Source: Vicinamibacteraceae bacterium
GTDB taxonomy: Bacteria; Planctomycetota; Phycisphaerae; Phycisphaerales; UBA5793
Length of the DNA: 55,393 nt
Direction: 5' to 3'
Assembly (NCBI GenBank): GCA_011525805.1
Contig: WYBR01000048.1
Span: 1 to 55,393, forward strand
Part shown: positions 44,431-52,272 of the stretch, one piece after another
Numbering within the stretch: position 1 is the first letter of the stretch
Layout: each line of letters opens with the position of its first letter
Position numbers and translations under genes: made by a program
Notes under the pieces: generated by a model
Database searches by the model: none
The model's input: the letters and a program-made list of their open reading frames with translations, nothing else
Told to the model about the DNA's origin: nothing

Positions 44431-45393
44431 TCAATGACTCGGTGATTCAAGCGGCTGAATGGAGACGGCCCAGACGCCCGTGTCGTTCGAGCCTTGCTTG
44501 AGGTCGTTGAGTTCGCGCGGCCGGTCGTCGAACGCGACGCGGTCCTGGCTCACCATCGTGTCGATGTCCCAGTCCTTGATCTCGTCGAAGACATTGGCGA
44601 CGAGTTCCTCGACCTGTCCGAGCGAGTTCGCCGAGAGCCACATCTCGATGCGGGCGCGGTCGGCGGAGTTGGGCTGATCGCGGCGGACGGCGAGCACGAC
44701 GACGTGCCAGAGCGTCACGCCGAGGTCGCGACCGGACTCGTCGGGATTTCCCTCGGGATCGACGTTGAGTTCCAGCCGCCACTGGCGGTGGAGGTGGACA
44801 ATGACGTCATCGAGCGTCATCAGCCCGTTCTTCTCCATGAGGACGCTGGCGAACTCGTCCATGCAGTCGTCGTCGTCGATCCAGTGGCTGGGCACTTCGT
44901 GAAGGCCGGCCGCTTCGAGTTCGGCTTCGAGCAGCCCGCTCTGGGCGCTGGCGATGTTGACGATGATGAACTTGTTCGCTTCAAGAAACACCTCGATGTA
45001 GGGCTCTTCGCTCATGGCGCCCGCGGCGAGCGCGCAGTCATCCAGCAGCAGCGGCTCCACTTCCGCCCAGGTGGCGAGAAACTCGTCGCGGGACATCGGC
45101 TCGGGGCTCATGAGCGTATCCACCGGGCGGTACGCATCGGTCGAGATGATCTCGAGGATGGGATAGACGCGCTCCGGAAGCAGCGCGAAGAGGCGGCGCA
45201 TCAGCGGATTGAGTCGCTCATGCGACACGGCGATCTGGAACTGGTGTGTGTCCGGCAGTTCGAGTTCGGACTCGAGGCGCGAGATCGTAAACCCCTCGAA
45301 AGGCCGCTTGCCGTCGCTTGGCTTCCAACCGAGCGGAAAGGCGAATCCGTCGACGACCAGTCGCTTCAGAGTTGGATCGATGAGGTAGTTCAA
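44431..45393 (-). CDS. Conserved hypothetical protein
   Basis: 320 residues, acidic and soluble, with no signal peptide or membrane segment. The frame begins at a TTG (45393); no ATG occurs near the N-terminus and no clear ribosome binding site is seen, so coupling to the upstream deacetylase gene (stop 14 bases away) may drive its translation. Regular mixed alpha/beta sequence, for example FEGFTISRLESELELPDTHQ and a C-terminal DEIKDWDIDTMVSQDRVAFD. No family recognised. It is convergent with mqnC with six bases between stops. Confidence 0.75.
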   Translation of the reverse strand: MNYLIDPTLKRLVVDGFAFPLGWKPSDGKRPFEGFTISRLESELELPDTHQFQIAVSHERLNPLMRRLFALLPERVYPILEIISTDAYRPVDTLMSPEPMSRDEFLATWAEVEPLLLDDCALAAGAMSEEPYIEVFLEANKFIIVNIASAQSGLLEAELEAAGLHEVPSHWIDDDDCMDEFASVLMEKNGLMTLDDVIVHLHRQWRLELNVDPEGNPDESGRDLGVTLWHVVVLAVRRDQPNSADRARIEMWLSANSLGQVEELVANVFDEIKDWDIDTMVSQDRVAFDDRPRELNDLKQGSNDTGVWAVSIQPLESPSH

Positions 45394-45407
45394 AGAGAGA
45401 GGTCGCG

Positions 45408-46373
45408 TCAGTCGTTCAAGCGTGATCGAATCGCACCCAGATACCGCGCCAGTCCTTCCCGCAGAGCGTGGGTATCGTATCCCCCTTCGAGCACGGTAAC
45501 GATCCGGCCGGCGGCGAGTTTCACCGCCGCATCAGCCAGGCGCTGGGCGACGGCTTCGTACGTCGTCGGAGTCCACCTCAGGCCCGCGAGCGGATCGCGC
45601 GCCTCGGCGTCGAACCCGGCGGAGACGAGAATCGTCTGCGGCCGATACGCCGCGAGGGCCGGCAGGACGAGTCGATCAAAGGCGTCGATGGCTTCGGCGT
45701 GTCCGCTGCCCGGAGGCAAGGGGATGTTGAGGGTCCGCCCTTCTCCCGGCGTGCCGCGCCGGCCGCGCTCCCACTCGTATCCCGTGCCGGGATACAGCGT
45801 TGCGGGATGCTGGTGGGTCGAGATGTAGAGGACGTCGCCGCGGTTCTCGAAGAGGTGCTGCGTGCCGTTGCCGTGGTGGACGTCGAAGTCGACGATTGCG
45901 ACGCGCGCCTGCGCGTGGGCGGCGATGAGCCGCTGGGCCGCGAGGGCGACGTTGTTGAAGAAGCAGAAGCCCATGGCCCGGTCCGCCTCTGCATGATGCC
46001 CCGGCGGCCGCATCGCCGAAAAGGCGCTCGAGCCCGGGCCGATCATGACCGCGTCCGCGGCCGCGAGTGCGCAGGCGGCCGCCGCCACCGCCGCGTCGAA
46101 GGATGCCGGGCCAATGGCGCAGTCCACCACGTCGAGATAGGGCCGCCCCTCGAGGCACGCCCACCGGAACCGCTCGATGTAGCCGACTTCGTGGAGCGTC
46201 GAGATGAACGCGATCGTCTCCTGCGGGTCCGACCACCTCGTCCCCGCGAGGGTGCGGGGGGCAAGATCGAGCGAGGCGAGCGCATCGGCGACGGCGTCGA
46301 GGCGGGCCGCTCGCTCCGGGTGATGCGGGCCGGTGTCGTGCCGCTGCGCCGCGGCGTCCTGAAAGACCAGCAT
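45408..46373 (-). CDS. Histone deacetylase-family protein (AcuC/HDAC type)
   Basis: Zn2+-dependent deacetylase of the arginase-like fold, 321 residues. Active-site blocks are MRPPGHHAE (His126, His127), VDFDVHHGNGTQH (zinc ligands Asp163 or Asp165 and His167 region), ISTHQHPATLYPGTG, VSAGFDAEARDPL and LEGGYD. Bacterial members deacetylate acetyl-CoA synthetase, polyamines or other small molecules. GGAG lies upstream of the ATG. It is divergent from the PD-(D/E)XK-like gene and in line with the hypothetical gene 14 bases downstream. Confidence 0.94.
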   Translation of the reverse strand: MLVFQDAAAQRHDTGPHHPERAARLDAVADALASLDLAPRTLAGTRWSDPQETIAFISTLHEVGYIERFRWACLEGRPYLDVVDCAIGPASFDAAVAAAACALAAADAVMIGPGSSAFSAMRPPGHHAEADRAMGFCFFNNVALAAQRLIAAHAQARVAIVDFDVHHGNGTQHLFENRGDVLYISTHQHPATLYPGTGYEWERGRRGTPGEGRTLNIPLPPGSGHAEAIDAFDRLVLPALAAYRPQTILVSAGFDAEARDPLAGLRWTPTTYEAVAQRLADAAVKLAAGRIVTVLEGGYDTHALREGLARYLGAIRSRLND

Positions 46374-46435
46374 GAGATCTCCATCCGCGCGGCCGCGGCG
46401 TGGTGCGGTCGCGCCTTGGACGTATCGTTGCGCTG

Positions 46436-47098
46436 ATGGACGAGCAAGTCGCCCCCATTGACTGGTCCCTGCCAGACCTCGCCGACGCCGTGGCCCGCGG
46501 TGTAGCGAGGCTGAGCGAAGAGGATCGCCTGGCGCAGGCGGTCCGCGGGCCGGACAGCCTCCCGGAACTCCGCTGGCACGCTGAACTTGCCGCGATCTTC
46601 GAGGCCGAGGGCTACGGTGTGCAGCGAGAGCAGCGCTATCCCGTCGCGCGGGGCAAGCGCCGGCGCAGCGAGGGGGAGCGCTGCGACTTCGTGCTGACCC
46701 CCGCCGGCCGGTCTCTCGAAGAAGAAGAGGCCGCCGCGACGCTCTTCGCGCCGCCGCACGCCGTAGCGCCGCAGGACGCGCTGTGGCTCGAAGTGAAGGT
46801 CGTGGCCCAGTTCACCGAAGAAGGACCGAACCGTTCCTACGCCTCCGACCTCCAGCAGCCCCTCCGCGGCGACGTCGCCAAACTCGCGCGAGAAGGCCTC
46901 ATCAGCCACGCCGCGCTGCTGCTGATCCTCTTTACCGCGGATGACGCCACGGCGGCGCATGACCTCGAGTTGTGGCGCGAGCGGTGCCTGCACCGCGGCC
47001 TCGACGTGCAGCCGCCCTCCGTGCGCCACGTCCGCATCGTTGACCGCCTCGGCAACGCCTGCTGCACGCTCGCGTTGTGGCGAGTAAAGGGGTGGTAG
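46436..47098 (+). CDS. Conserved hypothetical, PD-(D/E)XK nuclease-like
   Basis: 220 residues from the ATG at 46436 (GTG codons at 46400 and 46403 could extend it). The order E-D-ExK of the restriction-endonuclease-like fold can be read: Glu50 in LPELRWHAELAAIFEAEGY, Asp84 in GERCDFVLTP, and Glu119-Val-Lys121 in ALWLEVKVV. A later helix (SYASDLQQPLRGDVAKL) fits the pattern of such proteins. No methylase or other restriction gene adjoins it. Nuclease activity is inference; many members of this superfamily are uncharacterised. Confidence 0.65.
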   Translation: MDEQVAPIDWSLPDLADAVARGVARLSEEDRLAQAVRGPDSLPELRWHAELAAIFEAEGYGVQREQRYPVARGKRRRSEGERCDFVLTPAGRSLEEEEAAATLFAPPHAVAPQDALWLEVKVVAQFTEEGPNRSYASDLQQPLRGDVAKLAREGLISHAALLLILFTADDATAAHDLELWRERCLHRGLDVQPPSVRHVRIVDRLGNACCTLALWRVKGW

Positions 47099-47179
47099 AG
47101 GATGCGGCCGCGCGGGGTGGATCGCTCATACCATTGCCGGTGCGCGCCGCGCTTCGCGGCGGATCTTTCGGGAGCCTTC

Positions 47180-48280
47180 ATGAACCGCCCATCACGCTGC
47201 GCCCGCGTTGTTTCGCTGGTCGCGGCCGTCCTGCTCGCCGCCGCGGCGTCCGCACAGGATCGGCCCGCGGATGAGATTCTCGCGGAACTGCACGCGGCCG
47301 TCCTGCCGGCCTACAACGTCAATCTCGATGCGCCGAACACGAACTACCGCGAGGAGTTCTTTCGGCAGAGGCGCGAGGTGCTGCTGCGACGGGCCGACCT
47401 GATCGGCGAGCTCCATCGGGCCTATCCGGATCATCCCGCCGCGGCCGATTTCCTTCCCGAGCGCTGGGAGACGCTCTTCCAGTGGAAGGACGCATGGACG
47501 GAGGTGTTCGACGAGACGCAGGCCCTCCTCGACGCCGCGCCCGAGCATCCCATCGCGCGTTACGCGCGGTACTGGCGGGCCTTGAGCGCCATGCGACGCT
47601 TCAGCACGCCGCCTGAGCGCGACGACGCGAGGATCATCCAGGCCATCGACGAGTTCATTGCCCGCCATCCAGACGATTCGGAAGGCCCGTTCCTGCTCTT
47701 CGAAGCCGCGTCAAACTACATCGAAGATGCCGATCGCGCCGTCGCCATTCTCCGGCGCATCGTGGCCGATCACTCGGGGTCGCCGCTCGAGCGCCTGGCG
47801 AAGGCCCGGCTTCGCCGCCATGACGAGGTCGGAAAGCCCTTTTCGCTCGAGTTCAAGGATGCGGTGACGGACGCCGACGTCTCCCTCGCGTCCTTCAAGG
47901 GACGTATCGTGGTCATCGACTTCTGGGCCACGTGGTGCGCCCCGTGCGTCGAGGCGGTTCCGCGGCTCAAGGACCTCTACTCACAGTGGCAGCCCCTCGG
48001 CGTCGAGTTCATCGGCGTCAGCCTCGACCTGCCCGAGGAGCAGGGGGGGCTTCGCCGCCTCAAGTCCTTTGTCGAGGAACACGAGATCCCCTGGCCGCAG
48101 TTTTATCAGGGCGGAGGGTGGGAGAGCGAGTTCTCCTCCTCCTGGGGCGTCACCTCGATTCCCACCGTCTTCGTGATCGACCGCGAAGGCCGCCTTCACG
48201 CCACTGGCGCGGGCGATCGCCTGGAGCCGCTCGTCGAGGCCCTTCTCGCCGTTCCTTCGCAGGCTGAAAGCGACCAATAG
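47180..48280 (+). CDS. TlpA-like thiol-disulfide oxidoreductase, exported
   Basis: 366 residues with a signal peptide (cleavage near AAASAQD, residue 26). The N-terminal 200 residues are helical, with TPR-like character (SNYIEDADRAVAILRRIVAD). The C-terminal 145 form a thioredoxin domain of the TlpA/ResA/AhpC-TSA type with active site FWATWCAPC (Cys253, Cys256) and cis-Pro loop GVTSIPTVFVID. It probably reduces or isomerises disulfides in the envelope. GGGAG precedes the ATG at 47180. Confidence 0.9.
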   Translation: MNRPSRCARVVSLVAAVLLAAAASAQDRPADEILAELHAAVLPAYNVNLDAPNTNYREEFFRQRREVLLRRADLIGELHRAYPDHPAAADFLPERWETLFQWKDAWTEVFDETQALLDAAPEHPIARYARYWRALSAMRRFSTPPERDDARIIQAIDEFIARHPDDSEGPFLLFEAASNYIEDADRAVAILRRIVADHSGSPLERLAKARLRRHDEVGKPFSLEFKDAVTDADVSLASFKGRIVVIDFWATWCAPCVEAVPRLKDLYSQWQPLGVEFIGVSLDLPEEQGGLRRLKSFVEEHEIPWPQFYQGGGWESEFSSSWGVTSIPTVFVIDREGRLHATGAGDRLEPLVEALLAVPSQAESDQ

Positions 48281-48427
48281 GCCGTCGGCGGCATGGGTTT
48301 GGCGGCGGCGGTCTCTTCTCACGCGGCCCACCGGCGGCGGGGCGCTGAAATCCACCGGGCTTGATTCGGAAGAACCGGGAGCAGGCCGCATCGCGGCTCT
48401 TCCAGGTCTCCAACGGGAGCGCTTCCC

Positions 48428-48913
48428 ATGAAGAAAAATGAGTACGTCGCCCAGCCCACCGCCGCCGCCATCGACACCGCTATGGCTCGCGCTCTCTCCT
48501 TCGAATCCGAAAGCCACGAGCCCCGCGCTGGCGCCGATCGTGCTTCGCTCGCGGACCGCGTCCGGGAGGTGCTCGGTCAGTCCGGCTCGTTCGAGCGGGG
48601 ATTCGTCCAGGCGGCGGGTCTGCTGGTGGGTGGGCTGCTGCTTGGGCGCCTCGTGACGGACAACGCCGCGCTTCTCAGCGCCATCGTGCCGCTCACGCTG
48701 CTGGCGTCGCTGGTCACGCACAAGGTGCTGCGCGGCATCGAGCCGGCACGGCAGTGGCTGGCGACCCGGCCTCGCCAGATCGCCCTCGGCATCGCGTGCA
48801 GCCCGGCTCTGACCTGGCTCTCACGCGGCTCGTTCAGTCGCAGCGAGCGGGCGACGCTCTGGACGGCATGGACCGCGTCGCTCATCGGCCTCGTCGCGCT
48901 CACCGCCTCCTGA
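48428..48913 (+). CDS. Hypothetical membrane protein
   Basis: 161 residues; GGAG lies eight bases before the ATG. A polar N-terminal 55 residues is followed by about three membrane segments (GFVQAAGLLVGGLLLGRLV, LLSAIVPLTLLASLV, TLWTAWTASLIGLVALTA) with a basic loop (KVLRGIEPARQWLATRPRQ). No family recognised. Convergent with a very small gene 14 bases away. Confidence 0.7.
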   Translation: MKKNEYVAQPTAAAIDTAMARALSFESESHEPRAGADRASLADRVREVLGQSGSFERGFVQAAGLLVGGLLLGRLVTDNAALLSAIVPLTLLASLVTHKVLRGIEPARQWLATRPRQIALGIACSPALTWLSRGSFSRSERATLWTAWTASLIGLVALTAS

Positions 48914-48927
48914 CGGCCGCGACGCCT

Positions 48928-49128
48928 TCACCGGAATCGCCGCATCCGGAAGACCCATCGCCCATAGTCGAGCACGGCGCGACGGCGCTGACCCGGAGTC
49001 ACCGCGAACGGCCCGAACGCCGTCTCCCTTCGCCACTGCCAGTAGCGATTGCGCCGGTTGAGCGCGCCGCGACACCCCAGCCGCGCCAGAGCCAGCAGGG
49101 CGCCGAACGTCTCACGAATCATCCGCAT
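48928..49128 (-). CDS. Very small conserved protein (YWQWRRETAFG pattern)
   Basis: 66 residues, very basic, Trp-rich. The sequence ALNRRNRYWQWRRETAFG and the ending LDYGRWVFRMRRFR match a small protein I recall from planctomycete genomes with the consensus YWRWR.ETAFG...Y.RW.RRM. GGAG lies eight bases upstream of the ATG, which supports translation. The first 15 residues are moderately hydrophobic. Function unknown. Confidence 0.7.
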   Translation of the reverse strand: MRMIRETFGALLALARLGCRGALNRRNRYWQWRRETAFGPFAVTPGQRRRAVLDYGRWVFRMRRFR

Positions 49129-49288
49129 GCCGCCGCTCCGATCGCCGAATCAGTTTCCGCCGGCACAATGCTAGAGCGCTTCAACCCCACGCGTCCCGTC
49201 GCGCGACGCTCGGTGCCGTGCGTCGCCGCTTTGAGCTTTGAGCGGAGCATGGCGAACGATCAATTGTGAACGAGAACCCCCGCCCGAT

Positions 49289-49330
49289 CGGCACACATCG
49301 CCTGAAGCGGGTCGATGTGTGGCACCCTCC
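49289..49330. repeat. Dispersed hairpin repeat, copy 2
   Basis: Matches 41648-41689 at 37 of 42 positions. Here the outer arms CACACATCG and CGATGTGTG form a perfect 9-bp stem. It is upstream of the Na/Pi cotransporter gene. Confidence 0.65.
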
Positions 49331-49603
49331 ATTGGTCCTCGGCGGCATGAGGGGGGGCCCCACGGCATCGCGCGAGCGCGCCGTGTGCGACCGTGCAGGC
49401 GCCACGGCATCGCATGTCAACACCAGCCCCACGCGCCAGCGCGGACGAATGCCCTTACCCTTCGCGCCGCACGCTCGTTCACCGTCGCGAGCGTGTACCT
49501 TCCGCCGCCGGCTCTCGAACTGTCCCGTCCGCGGGCGGATTCGCCGAGCCGCGCCGGGAGGGCGAGTTCCCGGCGCGACCGCCCGCGACTTGGCGTCCTG
49601 TTC

Positions 49604-49612
49604 TGTTAGAAT
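49604..49612 (+). promoter_or_regulatory. Possible extended -10 promoter of the Na/Pi cotransporter gene
   Basis: TGTTAGAAT fits the extended -10 form (TG, one base, then TAGAAT, 5 of 6 to consensus). No good -35 box accompanies it. Transcription would start about 100 bases before the ATG at 49719. I saw no convincing Pho box. Confidence 0.35.
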
Positions 49613-49718
49613 CTGAACCAGTTGCTGACCGCCGGTGGCCGGGTGGACCGTCTTCGGCGGGTTGCAGGCGTGGTTCTCGACACGCTCTCTCAATCGGGAT
49701 CATGAGGCGCTTCACCCG

Positions 49719-51476
49719 ATGCTGAGCACTTCGAGTCTTGGCCACGCGGCGGCCACGCTGACTCTCGCGGAGGGCGAGGTCGCCGTCCTGGGCAACCTGG
49801 CGATGATGGTCATCGGCGGTCTGGGGCTCTTTCTGCTCGGCATGAAGTACCTCTCCGACGGCATGCAGGCCATCGCCGGCAGCAGCCTGCGACGCCTCAT
49901 CAGCGCCGTTACCGACAATCGCTTCCTCGCGGTCGGCACAGGTGTGACCGTCACCTGTTTCCTCCAGTCCAGTTCCATCACCACGGTCCTCGTGGTGGGA
50001 TTCGTCAACAGCGGGCTGATGGCCCTGCACCAGGCCATCGGCGTCATCATGGGCGCCAACATCGGCACGACGATCACCGGCTGGATTCTCGTTCTGCACG
50101 TGGGCAAGTACGGGCTGCCCATCCTCGGCGCCGGCGGCCTCTGCTACCTGTTCACGAAGCGCGAGCGGCTGCGCTACGCCGCGATGACGATCATGGGCCT
50201 GGGCATGGTCTTTTTCGGCCTCGAACTCATGAAGGACGGCTTCAAGCCCCTGCGCGACATGCCCGAGTTCATCAATGCCTTTGCCTGGTTTGCCGCCGAC
50301 TCCTATTTCGGCGTGCTCAAGTGCGCCCTTGTCGGCTGCCTGCTCACCTGCATCGTCCAGTCCTCCTCGGCGACGCTGGCGATCACCATCGGCCTCGCCT
50401 CGACCGGCGTCATTCCATTCCCGACCGCCGCGGCCCTGGTGCTCGGCGAGAACATCGGCACCACCATCACCGCCGTCCTCGCCTCCATCGGCGCCACCAC
50501 GAACGCCAAGCGCGCCGCCTACGCGCACGTTCTCTTCAACGTGATCGGAGTCGCGTGGATCACCGCCGTTTTTTCCATCTACATCCGCGGTGTCGATCAG
50601 TTCGTCGCCTTCGAGACCGGCCACCACCCAACCGGCCTGACGATGTCGGCGGCGACGAGCGAACACGAGTTCGCCCAGGTGGTCACCGTAGCGATCGCCG
50701 CGACCCACTCGGGTTTCAACATCATCAACACCATCCTGTTCCTGCCCTTCGTTCCGCTCTTCGCCCGCCTCCTCGAACGCCTCGTCCCGACGAAGCAGAC
50801 CAAGGAACTCGCGCATCTCTCTTCGCTGGACGTTCGAATGCTCGAGACGCCCGTCATTGCCATCGAGCAGTCTCACGCGGAGATTCTCAAGATGGCCGCC
50901 GGCGCGATGAAGATGATGACCTGGGCCGCCCGCATCGTCTTCACGACCGAGAAGGACGACCGCCGCATCGAGAAACTCTTCCACCGGGAAGAGGTCCTTG
51001 ACGCGATGGAGCACGAGGTCGTCAACTTCCTCTCCGACCTCCTCTCGGGCAGCGTTCCGCACAGCATCATCGAAGAGAGCCGCCTGCACCTGCGCGTCGC
51101 CGACGAACTCGAATCCATCAGCGACACGATCGCGGTCATCGTCAAGGCCGAACTCAAGATCCGCAACGCCGGCCTCGAACTCTCCGACACGCAGCGCAAG
51201 GACCTCGAGAGCCTCCACCTGCTGGTAACCGAGTACCTGCACCTGGTCATCGACGCCTTCGAGCACCACCGCGCCGAAGTCATGACTCGCGCCCACTCCG
51301 CCGGCGCCGCCATCACCCGGCGCATCAAGGACCTGCGCAGCATCCACCTCACGAGCCTGACCGCCGCGAAGATCGACCCGGTCGTAAGCACTTCGTATCT
51401 GACGATGCTGCTCAGTTACCGCCGCCTCAAGGACCACTGCCTCAACATCGCCGAGGCCGTGGCCGGCGACAAGTGA
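49719..51476 (+). CDS. Na+/phosphate cotransporter (NptA/PF02690) with PhoU-like C-terminus
   Basis: 585 residues. Two inverted membrane repeats each carry the QSSS phosphate/sodium motif: FLQSSSITTV (83-86) and IVQSSSATLA (214-217), with GANIGTTITGW and GENIGTTITAV as partner motifs. From about residue 370 the protein is helical and PhoU-like (HREEVLDAMEHEVVNFLSDL; VADELESISDTIAVIV). It imports inorganic phosphate with Na+. It lies 102 bases upstream of phoB and phoR on the same strand, which supports a role in phosphate homeostasis. Confidence 0.93.
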   Translation: MLSTSSLGHAAATLTLAEGEVAVLGNLAMMVIGGLGLFLLGMKYLSDGMQAIAGSSLRRLISAVTDNRFLAVGTGVTVTCFLQSSSITTVLVVGFVNSGLMALHQAIGVIMGANIGTTITGWILVLHVGKYGLPILGAGGLCYLFTKRERLRYAAMTIMGLGMVFFGLELMKDGFKPLRDMPEFINAFAWFAADSYFGVLKCALVGCLLTCIVQSSSATLAITIGLASTGVIPFPTAAALVLGENIGTTITAVLASIGATTNAKRAAYAHVLFNVIGVAWITAVFSIYIRGVDQFVAFETGHHPTGLTMSAATSEHEFAQVVTVAIAATHSGFNIINTILFLPFVPLFARLLERLVPTKQTKELAHLSSLDVRMLETPVIAIEQSHAEILKMAAGAMKMMTWAARIVFTTEKDDRRIEKLFHREEVLDAMEHEVVNFLSDLLSGSVPHSIIEESRLHLRVADELESISDTIAVIVKAELKIRNAGLELSDTQRKDLESLHLLVTEYLHLVIDAFEHHRAEVMTRAHSAGAAITRRIKDLRSIHLTSLTAAKIDPVVSTSYLTMLLSYRRLKDHCLNIAEAVAGDK

Positions 51477-51578
51477 CTCGGCCGCCGGGTCCGCCGGCAT
51501 GTGGATTCCTCATCGCCTCCTAACCGGACGCTCACGCCGCGACGCTAGAGTCTTGCGAACAAGTCGCGGGAGCCTCAC

Positions 51579-52268
51579 ATGTCCAAGGGCCACATCCTGG
51601 TTGTCGATGACGAGGAAGACCTGCTCGAACTCGTCTCCTACAACCTCCGGCGGGAAGGCTACGAAGTCGATTGCGTCACCACCGGCGAAACCGCCCTCCG
51701 GGCGGCCCGGTCGCGGCAGATCGACCTGATCCTCCTTGATCTCATGCTGCCCGGCGCCGACGGCCTTGAAGTCTGCCGCGCCCTGCGAAGCGATCCCCAG
51801 ACGCGCGACGTCTCCATCGTCATGCTCACCGCCAAGGGCGACGAGGCCGACGTCGTCGCCGGAATCGAACTCGGAGCCGACGACTACATCACCAAGCCCT
51901 TCAGTCCGCGGGTTCTCATCGCCCGCATCCGGGCCGTCCTCCGGCGCCGCTCGCGTTCGGCGGCGATCGACGACAACGAAGCCGTCCACGTCCACGAACT
52001 CAGCATCGACCCGATTCGCCACGAGGTGACCCTCGCCGGACGCCGCCTCGATCTGACCATCACAGAGTTCCGCGTTCTCTCCTGGCTGGCGCGGCATCCC
52101 GGCCGGGTCTTCACGCGGCAGCAGATCATCGACGCCGTTCGCGGCGACGACTATCCCGTGACGGAGCGGTCCGTGGACGTGCAGATCGTCGCGCTTCGCC
52201 GCAAACTCGAAGATCACGGGGACTACATCGAGACCGTTCGCGGGGTAGGCTATCGCTTCAAGGAGTGA
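51579..52268 (+). CDS. phoB: PhoB-like response regulator (OmpR family)
   Basis: 229 residues. The receiver domain has acidic pocket VVDDEED (Asp10-Asp11), phospho-acceptor Asp54 in LILLDLMLPG, Thr84 and Lys106. A winged helix-turn-helix (about 130-229) follows: LTITEFRVLSWLARHPGRVF, RQQIIDAVRG, ERSVDVQIVALRRKL and GVGYRF. GGGAG precedes the ATG. Linkage to a phosphate transporter and a PhoR-like kinase four bases downstream supports PhoB identity over other OmpR-type regulators. Confidence 0.9.
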   Translation: MSKGHILVVDDEEDLLELVSYNLRREGYEVDCVTTGETALRAARSRQIDLILLDLMLPGADGLEVCRALRSDPQTRDVSIVMLTAKGDEADVVAGIELGADDYITKPFSPRVLIARIRAVLRRRSRSAAIDDNEAVHVHELSIDPIRHEVTLAGRRLDLTITEFRVLSWLARHPGRVFTRQQIIDAVRGDDYPVTERSVDVQIVALRRKLEDHGDYIETVRGVGYRFKE

Positions 52269-52272
52269 GGCC

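Larger units (their letters stand above)
49129..49718. other. Intergenic region: hairpin repeat and promoter, no gene seen
   Basis: The 590 bases before the Na/Pi cotransporter gene have no convincing frame. They carry a copy of a dispersed hairpin repeat (49289-49330), weaker echoes of its flanks up to about 49410, and a possible extended -10 promoter at 49604-49612. An in-frame extension of the cotransporter gene to 49635 lacks similarity. Confidence 0.5.

Noticed and set aside
49479-51500. A 673-codon minus-strand frame opposite the Na/Pi cotransporter gene
   Set aside because: Low-complexity translation typical of an antisense shadow; the plus-strand frame contains all transporter motifs.
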